A stretch of 64,000 bases of DNA from Bryopsis sp. KO-2023 (Eukaryota > Chlorophyta > Ulvophyceae > Bryopsidales > Bryopsidaceae). The stretch covers positions 2,480,001 to 2,544,000 of the forward strand of contig BSYQ01000005.1 in NCBI GenBank assembly GCA_030272585.1, given 5' to 3'. Each line of letters begins with the position of its first letter. Position 1 is the first letter of the stretch. The notes under the pieces were generated by a model. That model did not search any database. It had not been told where the DNA came from and worked only from the letters and a program-made list of their open reading frames with translations. The translations under genes and the position numbers were made by a program. Shown here in pieces: positions 24,569 through 36,865 of this stretch.

Positions 24569-25398
24569 TGAATTGGCACAATTTATTGAAGGTTGCCCCG
24601 CGGGTCACAATCACCTCAATTCGAAACAGGGCAGTTTACTGACAGGTACAAAAAAGGGGCAATATCCCCGACACCTCCTGAACGGCATACGTGTGCACGG
24701 TTAATCATCCATACGGCCAACCATCTATATCCATGGGAAGATACTGGTAAGCGCATCTAGCAACATGACGCCATGACGGACAAAAAACTCAGTCGCTTGA
24801 CGTGGCAACTGTAAAACAATCTGACGTTTCGCCAAAAAACAAAGCTGTTGGGATCCATGGCGGAGCCCCATCACTAAAAGCGTCGTCCCAGAGCAGTCGA
24901 GAAAATCGTGGTGTCGCCATGAGAACGCGCCGCTTTGTGGGTTGGGGGGTGAATCCAGCCACCAGACGAATGCTATGTGTAAAATGTCAGTGTCCGCTCA
25001 GTAGAACGATGCCCCGTGGTGCAGCCGCACAAAACACCTGCCAGAGTTTGAACGATTAAGGGGTACCACCCTCCGTTCTCGACCGATCGTATCAGGCGGT
25101 GGGACAACACAAATCAATCAGCAGTCTTGGTATCAACACACCCCAGTAAAAAGACCCTGCAAAAGAGAGTCAACACCAGTGGAATTTGCTGAAGTGGGTT
25201 TGAGGATCAGACCCCACCCTTCAAAACACAAGACAAACCAAAACCATGCACTCATCGTTTATTGAATGATGGGACTTGAGCCGAGTCGCATAAACAGCGG
25301 GGTGGGGCTTTCGCTGGGTCGAGCCTTTCGGTTACCAAAAAAAAAAAAAAAGGCAATCCCCAGCGAGAAACGCCGCCCCTTTCTTGCCAGCCGCCAGG
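24569..25398. promoter_or_regulatory. Intergenic region upstream of the CAP gene
   Basis: About 830 bp between divergent genes, with an 85-codon open frame near 24802-25059 that starts only at GTG and has no recognisable content. It should hold the CAP promoter. Confidence 0.4.
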
Positions 25399-27348
25399 AT
25401 GATTCTCAGTTTGACGCTTCTGGTCTTGCCAATCGTTTTGGAGTTTCTGGGAGGGACTGCAGAAGCGTACCATTGCTCCCAAACTGATTTGACGACGGCA
25501 GCGGTGAGTGGATTTGGGCTGCCGTTGAATTCATAGCTGGGTTCGACATGGGCTGAAATATATGTGAAAATTGCCATCTTCCAGAAAAGAAAAAAAAAAT
25601 TGAAACATTTTTCTTCCCGCGTCCTGGATCAAAGCTGCAAGAGGTAAAACTTTTCTGGAAAAAAAACAACAATTATATACAACAGGAAAAACAACCTTAA
25701 ACTCCTTCATAGTTTCTTTTTTTTCCCAGAAAAGTTTTTCTAAATAAATAGCCGATTCTGTGTCGAAAACAGTTCCTCCCAAAATTGAATCATGGGCATG
25801 GCTTGTGAACTGTGCAGATCGAGGACTGTGTAAATGCAGTTCGTACCGATCCAAACGCTTGGACGTGGTATTTCTATTGCGGAATCAGTGGCCTGAGCTC
25901 GGCACCAGCCTTGACACTCCATTCAAAATTGAAGAGTTCGGCGGCTGGTCATGCGGCGGACATGGCTGGAAGGGGTTACATTTCGCACTGGTGGGTGGAA
26001 ATAATATTATTTTGTTTTTCGGGATGTGGTGTTGTTTGTTCTCGCGACTGAAATTAGCATGAAAAATGCGTTTCAAATCATGTGATTTTCTGGAGCCCTG
26101 TGTATTATTGAGAAAACAGGTTTCTATGATGTGGATTCAATTTATTTATTTTTATTTTTTTGCCAAAAAAAAATTAATTAAAAAAGTGGAAGGGGAGGGG
26201 ACAGCAGCATTTTTTTTTCTTTCAGTGCATGCATTCACTTGTTGATCGTTTCTTTTGAGATATGGCTTTTTGTGAAGTTTTTTTTTGTTGTTTTTTTTGT
26301 GTAGGGGGTCGAATGGCTCGACATTGAAGGAAAGAGTGTGGAACAGTGCTGGCTTTGGTGGCAACCCCATTGCGGAAAATGTTGCCTCTGGTCAGAAAAC
26401 TGCAATTGATGTCATCGAGGGATGGATGTGGTACAGTTGAGCAACAATATCAACCTTTTTTTTCCCTTTATTTTTTGCAATTTTTTTCTCTTTTTTTTGT
26501 GGAGGGTTGCTGAAACAAATCACTACTTGAAGCCATGATGTGCCAGAAACTATGAATCGGGTTATCGGTTTGAGAAAGATTAAATGCGTTGGGTTTTCAA
26601 GTAAAATTTCCTCTTTTTTTTTTTGTGTGTGTGTGTGGTGTTGGTTTTCCTTAGAGAAGATTTTTTTTTTTCAATATAGATATATTTTTATATTTTTTTT
26701 GCATATTTTTTCGATGCAGTTCGGAGAGCCACCGGAAGGCGATGATGGTATGCTTAAATTGCTTCCGATCTGCTTCTCAAAAGAAGTGCTCGAAATGAGT
26801 GCGAACGAAAAGTGTGGATCCATTTCCTGCAAAAGTAAAAGGATCCGTCCATGTGTATGGCCGCTTTTTTCATTTTTGCTTTTTGTAATAATTTTTTGCT
26901 TCCTTTTTCCGTTTTCTTTTGCTGCTGTGATTTATAGTTGATTTTGAAATGAAGAACACCAAAACGAAACGATGCTGAAAGTATTTGTGGTGTTGATCCA
27001 TGTAGAGTTGTGATTTTAACGTCATGGGAATAGCAATGCAATGCAACTCAGAAAAATGCTTCGTTGCCCAGGTAATGAAAATAAAAAGCTAAAAAAAAAT
27101 TCCCCCCCCCCCCAAAAAAAAAAAAAAAAAACCCAAAAAAGTGTTGATATTTACACAATAATAATTACATTTTTCAGGGATTTCAGCCTCCATGTAGAAA
27201 TAAAGTGGATTAATCGACGATTGAAAAACAAAACATACCAAGAAGCAAAAGTTAATGAGTGATTTTGTTATGGATGTAGAATCTTGGATGCTTCCCAGAG
27301 GGCTCCTGTTCATGCGATGGAAAAAAGGCACCTCCATCATATGGATAA
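25399..27348 (+). CDS. Secreted CAP-superfamily (SCP/PR-1-like) protein, 6 exons
   Basis: Exons 25399-25503, 25818-25990, 26305-26430, 26720-26747, 27006-27071, 27280-27348, all in phase, encode 188 residues. Residues 1-23 are a clear signal peptide (MILSLTLLVLPIVL...AEA). The CAP fold follows: CVNAVRTDP, APALTLHSKLKSSAAGHAADMAGRGYISHWGSNG, a GFGGNPIAENVASG segment, and the helix AIDVIEGWM..ESHRKAMM, which matches the HNxxRxxHxAxxLxW...GHRxNM family layout with the cavity His (GHAADM) and Glu (AENVA) present. It ends VMGIAMQCNSEKCFVAQNLGC plus a short Cys-rich tail. Family members are secreted and bind sterols or lipids or act in defence; the role here is unknown. The signal peptide, length and motifs make the family call firm. 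Confidence 0.82.
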
Positions 27349-28712
27349 ATTTTCTTTGTTCGCTGTCGTCATTGCATGCTTTTTTTACATTTAGGAAAAA
27401 AAAACCACAAAAAGATAAGATAAAATACACTTAACCTTAAAATTTGGTTTCTTTTTTTGACACCTCGTTTATTTTCGGGGGTGGTGGGCTCATGGTTGCT
27501 TTTTTTTTCTGTCGAACAGCCGTCGTCCCTTTGCCCCCCCCCCCCCCCATAGAAGGAAATAAATGCTGATGTTCATCAGCTTATTATTGCTAATATTTCT
27601 TTATCTCGTGAATTTTAGTGTTTTTTTTCGTTTTTCGTTTCGTTTGTTTTCAAACGATCCTCCGCAGACAATAATTGGATCGTTGTTTTTTTTTTTTGAA
27701 AAAGGGGGGGTGGGGGGGTCGAGCATTAGTTGTTTTTTACTGTGAATGACTAGTGAGTATTGTTGGTGGAACCACCACAGAGATGATGTCCCTTCCTGAA
27801 ATATGGATTTGGTTTACTTTCCTGGAATTGTGGTGATATTTTTACACAAACTCTTTTTTTTTGTTCGACAAGAAATCCGATATAATCGAAGCCTTGAGTC
27901 GACGATTTTATCGAGTAGATTTGATTTAGTGATTTTGGGGGGGGGGAAGGGGAAATTATTGGTTGCCTCAAAATATCATCCATACATAAAGCAGAGAGGG
28001 GCTGAGCAAATATGCTCTAGTGCAGCAAAAAAAAACAAATTGTCAAATGGTTGGGAAGGAAAACACTACGGTTTTTTGAAAGCACCATGTATCCATTTGT
28101 TGCAACAGTTTCTGGGGGAAATGAGAAATTCCACAGAGAAACGAGTTTGTGACTGTTGTTCGTTTAGGACAGTCCCCTGTCAAAACTGCTCTCACCATAT
28201 GCCATGCAAGGAAAAAACAAATCAGTGAATTTTCACTGGACTGCTTACTTCCCGAAACTCGTTGAACCGAATTCGCTGGAGCTGCGACAAGCGCTTGGTT
28301 TTTCACAGATACACACTGCATTGTTGGGGTTTAATTCACCAATGCATCCGTTGATTCGTCGAGCAGGCGTCCAGGAACCACCTGATGGGGTTTTGAGGGT
28401 GGGAAAGCCAGACGAAAACACGCCAGCTAATCATCAAAAAAGAGCAATCGTAAGAAACCGAGCAAAAACGCAATGCTTTTTCACGCGGTGGAAATCGAAA
28501 CGGAAGCTGAACCCGCCTCCCAAGCGGATGCGGAATTTGACGTCTATCCAATCTCGGTGATCGATTGACAGAAATTCAACCGCTTTTGGACCTTCCACCA
28601 TTCTCGCTTAGTACTCCGTGGCCCGCTGCTTCGTTTTTTTTTCCCCTCTGTTGCGCTTGCGCCTGTCCCCACGCACAACAGAAAATAACCCGTCGCTCGC
28701 TCCCGACGCACC
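27349..28712. other. Intergenic region, CAP gene to DDT/PHD gene
   Basis: About 1.4 kb with long C, T and G runs (for example 27535-27548 and 27690-27718). No gene recognised. The promoter of the DDT/PHD gene should lie at its right end. Confidence 0.5.
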
Positions 28713-31700
28713 ATGGACGAAGCTCAGATAGAAGCGCTGTACCATTCGGTCCGCGCCCTGAGCACTCGTTTGTTCATAAGCCCATTCACTCGAGAGGTGA
28801 TTTTCTGCTTCCCCGCAAACGCTGCCCCCCCACCCACGTCAAACCGGAAACCACCTTGCACATCGTCGGGATGACTGTCGGGGGATAACGTACCATGCTG
28901 GCTTTGTTTCCCAGGATTTATCGAGGGCGCTGCGCTCGGGCCACTACGAAAGCTTGCTGGCGCAACTACTGTCGTGTTTGGTCTGCATTGCGGAAAGGGG
29001 CGACGACTGGGAGAGAGCGTACGAGCCCGGGTTCAGCGATGTCGCTCGTCCTTGCTTATCCCAAGCTGATTTTCCTCCCGTCGTCGTGGTGGGGTATCGA
29101 GCCGTCAAGCGCCTCAAGAAGATTCTTGACGAGAAGCGCTTCAGATGTTTGGAATCCCTCGCGCGGACGGACGACCGGCGCAAAGCGCCACGAACTCTTC
29201 TGTACGATTGGAGGGACAAAGTGGCAGGCGTGTTTTCGGAAGAGAACGGACTCGCGTCAGGCAAAGTACGAAAGCGCGGGGAAAGAAACCCGGACGTGGG
29301 CGCGCTATCGTGTTGACCCCGACGAAAGGAGGAGATCGCGCGTGCTTGCTCCTTTTCTGAACCACGCGTTCGTTTCAGAGTTTGAGATTTCGCGGGCCAG
29401 GAATTTACGTGGCGCTGTCTCGGACGTCTGGGCGCTGAGTATGGTTACGGGTTGTTTGATTTCCAGGTGGACTTTTGGGACCTGCGTCCGGAAAACAAAC
29501 TGCGCTTCCTCCAGGAGTTGCTCGATGCCGCGATATCCACGGCGAGAGTCCGCGAGTATCTGGAAATGAAGGTGGGACGAGAATGCTTTCTTTTTTCGTT
29601 GCTGAGTTTGGTTTTTCTGGGACGAGAAAATTGTCCAGGCGTCAAAAAATAAGATTGAAACAGACGTGGTGTATCCATCACTGAAGCCACTCTTCCACGG
29701 ACGTTTTATCCTTGAACGAGCCTGAGGTTCACCATCGTATCGTTTGGGGAGTAAGGGGGGCAGGGAGAATGGAAACCCCCGTTGCGACGATTCTTGACCG
29801 TGCGGGTGTTATGTTTCCCAATCCGTCCCCCTTTTCTTTTCGTGAATTTCCTTGTTGGTTTTGGCGTGGCTCGTGTTTTCCTTTTAAAAAAATAAAAATT
29901 GGTGCGCATAGGTGGGGGGCACGCATGCGTTCAACGAGCCTGGGGAGGACGGGTCGATGGAGCGGTGCGTGCTTTGCGACCTGGGGGGCGACCTGGTTTG
30001 CTGCGACAAGTGTCCGCGCGTCTTTCACTCTCGATGCCTGAACGTTTCGCGAAGGCAACTCGGGACGAAGGACGAGGATTGGGTTTGCCCCGAATGCAAA
30101 GCCGAATGGAAGGGTAAGGGCTGTGCTTCTGTTTAACGCAAAACTTGGGGGTGGGTGGAGGGATGGAGGGAGGGGGTGCCCCCCACTGCTTTGTTCCTGC
30201 GATTGAAAAATCCAGAAACTGTCCAGAAAAAGACAAGGAAATGATGGAGTGACCCGTGCTTATCAAACAATTACATAAGCGAAATCTGAAATTCCAGAAA
30301 CATTTTAGGGGTATCCATTACAACAGTTCAATCCTTGGCTCCACAGCATAAACAGGTTTCTAGGCAAGGCAAGCTTTAGCAAAGCAAAAGACCTCTTCCT
30401 CCTTTTTGAACAGGATTGGACACTTGGCTGAGATTGGAGTGCAAGAAACTTGGTGCAAAATGCTGATGGTTGGCTTTGTGTTCCAGTCGATTTCGACCAG
30501 CCTCGGCTGGAGGTTCTGGGAAGGGGTGGGAAAGGAGAGGTGTTCTGGCTGGGGGACCAGTGCTTGATGGAGGGCTCCGAGGGTGCGGTGGATGCAAATT
30601 TGAAAATCCATCGAGGGGAGGCCATGCTGGAGGGCTGGGCGCGCATCAAAGAGTTCAGCCAGAACCAAACCCTCCTGGATAAAGCGGAAAAGCTGGTGGA
30701 AGCGGCACGGACTGTCGGTGAGTTATGACTCAACAAACGGAGGAAAGGGTTATTATTCGATATTGTGGGTTTTTTTTATATTTTTCTCGGGGGGAAGGCG
30801 GGGGGGTGCTTACTGTGTTGCATCGGGGTTGAATGTCATGTGTGGTCTGTATATCGGGGAATTTTGAACGAGGCAATTTCGAATGCACAAGCCATTGGAC
30901 GTAAGCGAATGAGTAAACCTCTCTTAGCATAGGCACTGGGAAATAAATGCCTTGACGGATTCAATCACTCCAAGATATGAAATGGATGTAGGAGTAGTCG
31001 TCGGGGGGTGGGTCAAACTTGAAACGGAAATGAGGTGTGTGTGTGTGTGTGTTTGGTTCAGATCGAAACCCCTCGTCGACCAACTACATAAACAACTATG
31101 TGGATAGTCACGATCCAGCAGCCCAGACCTCCCTCGACAGGTATCTAAGAAGAGCGAGGCAAATTGCCAAAAAGGAAAATGCAGGTAAGCATTCGGAGGA
31201 TGAACAAACCATTACAATTTGATCGTCCATTTGGAAAGGCAAGCAGTTCACAGTAGATTTTCCACGTTTGTCTCTTGTACTGTTCTATGACGAATCCCAG
31301 TTTGTTTTGAAAACATGAACAAAAAGTGTTTTTAAAAGACGAACTGAGCGGAAAAAAAACGGAAAAAGAATGCTGTTTTGCTCGAGCTGATGAGAGTGCA
31401 ATCCACTGATTGGAAAGACTATGATTGTTCTTGTGGGGCTTTTTGACAATAGTTCGACCGAACGGGTTGCCAGCCAGATTTCGGTATCGAAATGGGGATG
31501 GACCGGAGGGGTTTTGCAAAACCTATTTGCTGTGCATAGAAAAAGCTCTAGCTGGGCTTCTTTCTGATCCGTTCTGGAAAACCGCAGGTAGGCGAGAGAT
31601 CCAAAAAAAACGAAAAGGAATTTTTTTCTTTGAAAAAAGACGTGCAGGTACAAACTTTTTTTTCTCTTCTTTTCGCTTCGGAAAAACGTAACAGCACTGC

Positions 31701-33923
31701 AGAGAAAAGTTATTGAATTTTTGTGATAGCTTTTTTTTCAGTTTTATTCTTTTAGTTTTTGAACTTGAGTACTGGGAGGGAAGTGGGGTACACGATTTTT
31801 TCTGTTTTATTTATTTTTTCCCTATCCACACATTTTTTAAACTTGGTTTACAGGCACTTGGATTGAGGAAGTCAAGAGAAGTCGATTTCCTGGAGAATGC
31901 GGTCGGCTGTTGGTGGAATTAATCCAGAATTTAAAAGACGGGATGCAACTGTTGGATTGGGCGAGTATTGAGGTGACGATTGGTGTTTTTTCTCATTTTC
32001 TTTTTGTTTTTCTTCTTGTGTGGATTTCGTAGGTTAGCTGAGGTGCTCTTTGTATGTACAGCACCGTAAAGAAAAGAGAGTCCAGATATACAATGGATAC
32101 AATATATATATATATATATGTATCATACACCCAAGAAAAAAAAAACGAATAGAAAAAACATGGCCTGTGTTTGTGTGTGTGGGTTTCCCCCCCCCCGCCC
32201 TTCGAACAGTGAATCCAGCCATCCTGATATTAGAAATATCTACGTCTTTCTTTTTAATTCTGGTACAATTTCGCACCATATTTTTTTCCTTCCTGGCAAT
32301 GTTCAATAATTATGATGATCGACTCGGTTAAAAACACAGGAGCGACCTGTTGGCCATCAAAACAGACGTGACGACGATCACTTGGCCGAAGCTTATCGAC
32401 CCAGAAAGCAACCCTGGTGGGAGTACTACAGAGGCAGAGCTGCCCAAGACGAATGCTTGAACAGACTTCCCAGAAACGAGGCTATACGGCTCGCCAGAAG
32501 GTTCGACCGAACTTATAGAATTGAAGTTCTGACGAAAAAAATGGGATGTAAAAATGGTTGTGATATGAGAAAATGTGGTGTTTGTTTATGTGTTCGATAT
32601 TTATTTATTTATTTATTTTCCTGGTTTTATAGAGGGGGGCTGGTGGAAGTTGAAGGTGTCGCCTATCGATTGTTTCAGCATGTCCAGAAGCCGGTGGTAG
32701 CGATGCGGCTTCAGGTATGGATCCAGATCTATTTTTTTTTCTTTTTTTATCCTTCTGAACATATGTGTATATCAAAGTTTCACAGTTGCGGTTTTGAAAA
32801 TATCAAGCAGTCGGGTTTTCTTTTCCTGTATAATTTTGCCTGCTCCAAAATGTTCACGATTCACCGCATGTAGCTTTCGTCGAGAGTGCACTGGAGTGTC
32901 TGACAGACCCACCTCTTTTCCCTATTAGTGCTTCTCCCTTTAATTCTTTATTTTTTATTATTTTTATTATATTTTTCCCCCCACTGCCCCCCCCAAAAAA
33001 ATAAAAAAACAACAAGAATAAGTATTATTATCAATAAACCAAGGTGTCCCTGAAGATTCAGGCGGTCCCTCAACATGCATGCAGATTCATGTAGTGATTT
33101 TTCGACACATAGGTGTTGTCCATGCTGGAGGGGTGTCGATCTTGGTCAGTTCTGGCGGAAGCGGTTCTGATGGTCGATGCTGTAGTGAATTTTGACAAAT
33201 TCGAAGCCGATAAGAACAGCACCTGGCTAGGAGCCTCCATCACAAACAAAGCAACTCCGGAGGCAGGCAGCAGCAGCAGCGCTGCTAAATATGATGTGTG
33301 TGGATCACCTGGTTCTACAGAGGTGAGTCAAGTTGGCGGTTGACTGCCATCCCTATGAAAAGACCCTTGGGACACAAAAAATGAGATCCATTGAACAAAA
33401 AAAAATGAGATCCATTGAACACGAAAAATGTGATCCCATGCGGAAAACAAATAATGCGAGAATGAGTGATGGGCTCAAACGAGCAGGGATTTTCATTTGT
33501 TTTCGAACAGGCTCCTGTCGAATTGAGTGTGGGCGAAATTCCTATCTGGCTCGTGAAGAGGTTTGAGGATCGGAGGCGGCAAGAATTCGATGAGACCTTG
33601 GGCCGAACCTTGGAGAAGCCAGCATTGTTACAAGGTAGAAAACAATGCACGGGCACAGTTGCATGTTCATGTGTTTTTCTTGATACTTATACATGAATAT
33701 ATATGATATATATTGGCAAAGAGTGGTGTTAGAAAAAACCTAGAATTAGAAGAGAATAAAGCAAAATTCATCAAGCTGCACACTTTGGACAAAATCTCGG
33801 TCTGGTGCTGTTTTTGAATCAGGATGGAATCGGTCGGTTGATCCAACGGGGAACACGGCACTCCTCACGATACTTTTTTTAAGACAAAAAAATGTTGCAT
33901 GGTGGTGTTGATGCCGATTGATC

Positions 33924-33965
<42 letters not shown>

Positions 33966-36308
33966 AATTTCCTCCTCCCAAAAGATCCCAAGGAATGCTG
34001 TGGAATCTGTGGGATGAAAGAGCCCATGTGGGTCCGCGATTCGACCCAAGCTGTGGTCGATTGGATATGCTGCGATAAATGCGAGCAATGGTATCACCAA
34101 GATTGCCTAATGGGCTCAGACCAAAGCATGGAGTCGAGAAACGACGGATCGTGGGTGTGCGGCCGATGCAAGGAAGTCAAAGGCCGAACAAAGCGAACCA
34201 AACGCTCACAACCCTCCCATCAAACCCCCCATTCGAAACAACGGAAATCTCTCGCATTGGCTGCCGGGTACCCCCAGCCGATTCCATTCCTCAGCCCTGT
34301 GATTTTACCTGGTGGGATGCCCAATTCTCGACGGAGAGGGTGGGGGGTCGATCCTCATTTCACGGATGTGTTCAGGAAAAAGAGAAGTCCAAGGGTGAGG
34401 AAAGATGGATGGGGGAGCACGGTCGAGTATGCGCTCGGCATCAGGCCAGACTCCGCTGAATGGAGGGGAGTGTTGGAGAAGGGCCCACCCCCACCGCTTG
34501 TGTTTCATACACCCCCACCACAGCCGGTGGTCTACTCCCCTGTGCAAGATTCACCCCGAGCGGTGAGTACTGGACGCAGGGGAAGGAGATCGAATGGAAA
34601 TCGAGGTCGACGGGGCCGTGGGCAAAAGGGAGGTTCTGGGTCTGCAAGAAGAGCCACCCGTCGCAGTCAAGGTGGAGGGACCACAGACGCCGAAACCCCG
34701 CTCGCTTCCGAAAGGAGGGCTGGTGGGGGGTTGCCACTGGAGGAGGACCCCGAGGCCGGTGTTAGAGAGGTGGGTGGGGTCAGACGCAAATACAGAAGAG
34801 TTGCTTGCGGATGGATCGAGCGAATTTTGCCTCAGGAGGATCCTGCAGAACGGCTGCAAATCGAGGAGGGAGAGGGTTTGGAGCCGCTCGATAACGGTGT
34901 CCAGGAGATTGCTGAAATTTCTCAAAACGACGAAGGAAAGCATCCCAGTGAGAATGGGGACGAGGGAGCTGTTGCTGAGTTGCCGACCAAGGGTGATATC
35001 CTGGACAATGGCAATGGACCCAGTGTGAGTGATGGTGAAAAAGATGAAGTGCCCGATTCGGCAGAGGAAGAAGAGCGAGAACAGAGGGAGCAGTCGGGGT
35101 TCGACAGGGCCCCCTTGCCTTTTGGGATTGGCGCTCTGTGCCAATCCAGGAACCCTGCACAGCGTTCATCAGGAGCTGCTTCTGACCAGAGTCAGGAAAA
35201 GAACATGCCTGGGATGACCACCCGATCGCGGATTCGCTCCCAGGCCGGGGCTGTCTTGTCGACGAAGCCTGCTGTTCCAACCACATCCACGCCTGGCCAC
35301 AAAACAGATGATGACATGCAGAACCGGACATTCAACCACCAGGGTTATGCCAGGACAGCTCCAACCGACATGCGAAATCCTGGCGCGCCACAAAAGGACG
35401 AGCAGCAGCCGCAGCCTTCGTCGACTAATTGCGTCGTTCGAGAGGATGGCCTGGGGGTGGATTCCGACAGATTGGAAGGAGCACAAGAACCGTCCCCTCC
35501 TCAACTCAACACGATTCGCAAGAATCATGGCAATTGTGCAGAGAACGGTAACGACCATGGCCCTCAAGGTGACATGGCCGAGCAAAAAAAGCCTTCTTCC
35601 CCTGGGGGGCGTCAGAGCAACAAATGCGGGGTTCAAACTCTGCGAATGACGCTGAGAAAGCGGCCGAGGGTGTGCGAGGATAATGGACATGCTCCCGAGG
35701 CGGTCGTCAGGGCCAAGCCAGAATCGATTCCAGAGGAGGAGCAGGTTCCGAGGGCTAAGAGATTGGCTCGGGCAGCTGGGTGGAGGAAAACAGCTGAGGG
35801 TGCGTTGGAACGGGCTCAGGCATGCCAGCAATGGGTGAAAACCACAAGATCACTCAAGAAGAAAAATGGATTGGCTGCCATTCAGAGCTGCCTATCGAGT
35901 TTTTTGAAGCCGGAGGATGTCGTGAACAGAGTACAAGAGGTGAGCATGCCACAATGGAGTCAAAAAAGGAAACTGAAAGCCTTGATTGATATTTTCATGG
36001 GTGAAACTCCCACGAAATTAACTTTTACAGGGCTCAACAGACCTCCGTCAAGACCTGTTAATTGGTGCCTGGATTTTCGTTCATTGTATGAAAACTGAGT
36101 AGTATTGAGACGACTTGGGCTCTTTTCCTTGGTATTTGTAATGCAGGTCGTGTCGGGTTGGCCATTGTCTTCAACAAAACAAGGGGAACTGCTCACATTG
36201 CTCAAAAAACAATGGCAGAGTCGGGGTTTGAACTGGCCGACCAAACGATTGAGGGAGGAATCAAATGGGGATATCGTCCAAAGCAAGGCCAAAAAGCGAA
36301 CCAGATGA
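28713..36308 (+). CDS. DDT/WHIM and double PHD-finger chromatin protein (plant PTM-like), 14 exons
   Basis: Exons: 28713-28796, 28915-29265, 29467-29571, 29912-30113, 30487-30717, 31062-31184, 31453-31587, 31854-31972, 32340-32556, 32635-32714, 33113-33322, 33511-33634, 33985-35939, 36147-36308, giving 1365 residues. Residues ~18-60 are a DDT domain (LFISPFTREDLSRALRSG). Residues ~150-180 (LRPENKLRFLQELLDAA..REYLE) match the WHIM motif. PHD finger 1 is at ~199-243 (CVLCDLGGDLVCCDKC) and PHD finger 2 at ~665-719 (CGICGM...CCDKCEQWYHQDC). Between them, segments such as CIEKALAGLLSDPFWKT and IWLVKRFEDRR resemble plant DDT-PHD proteins of the PTM group. A large exon (13) carries RGR-rich and acidic disordered sequence. 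PHD fingers read histone tails; PTM in Arabidopsis relays plastid signals, but it needs membrane segments that I do not see here. Exon 10's acceptor is the weakest call. Confidence 0.8.
33371..33440 (+). repeat. Imperfect tandem repeat in a DDT/PHD intron
   Basis: ATGAGATCCATTGAACA occurs at 33381 and 33405, followed by a degraded third copy (ATGTGATCCCATG), with A-rich spacers between them. Confidence 0.6.
33927..33964 (+). repeat. (TG)n tract just upstream of a 3' splice site
   Basis: An uninterrupted 38-nt TG repeat ends 20 nt before the exon-13 acceptor of the DDT/PHD gene (33984). It takes the place of a normal long pyrimidine tract there. Confidence 0.85.
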
Positions 36309-36826
36309 CCGAGAAATAGCATTTGGGGTTTCGGGGGGGAAGGGGGGGGATGAATGAAAACAGGCGAGGAACCAACCAATCAGAATTTTATCATTGGACG
36401 AATCGTTTCAGTCAGACTTGGAAGGGTGACAAGATTCAATGTCGCTCGAGTGGCTACTTTTGCTCTTAGGGTGGGGATCTAGTTTGCTTCATCACATAGT
36501 TGGGGAAATCGGAATGGGTGTAGGAAGGTGGAACTTTTTTTTGTAACATTGTGAACAGTTTTTTCTTTTTCAATATCGAGTGACTTGTGGGCGTGTTTTG
36601 CCTTGCAACTTGAGCTTTATAGGGTGATTGTTTGGGTGCCTTCCAAGCATCATGCACGCACCAGAACCTGTTGAACGGGGTTTGGGTTTCAAGCTTGGAT
36701 CAAAAAAGAATTCATCGTACGTACTCGTTGCACAGGAGTATTTAAGATCCACGTCCAACCCCCTCGTCCATATCAGGCTAAAGGCCAGGCACCAGCAATG
36801 GGTGTAAATAAGATTCCGATTGGAAT

Positions 36827-36865
36827 GTTTCATGTGTGGCGGAGATCACTGGAACAATGAATGCC
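36827..36865 (+). other. Possible orphan CCHC zinc-knuckle coding fragment
   Basis: The forward frame reads CFMCGGDHWNNECP, a CX2CX3HX4C zinc knuckle of the kind found in RNA-binding proteins. I could not link it to other exons, and the frame ends soon after. It may be an exon of an unmodelled gene, a remnant, or chance. Confidence 0.3.

Noticed and set aside
24802..25059. 85-codon forward open frame
   Set aside because: It opens only at GTG, has no family feature and lies in the probable CAP promoter.
34551..35831. Long reverse-strand open frames opposite the DDT/PHD exon 13
   Set aside because: They are shadows of a long coding exon; their translations are low-complexity and the forward frame carries a PHD finger and correct splice phases.
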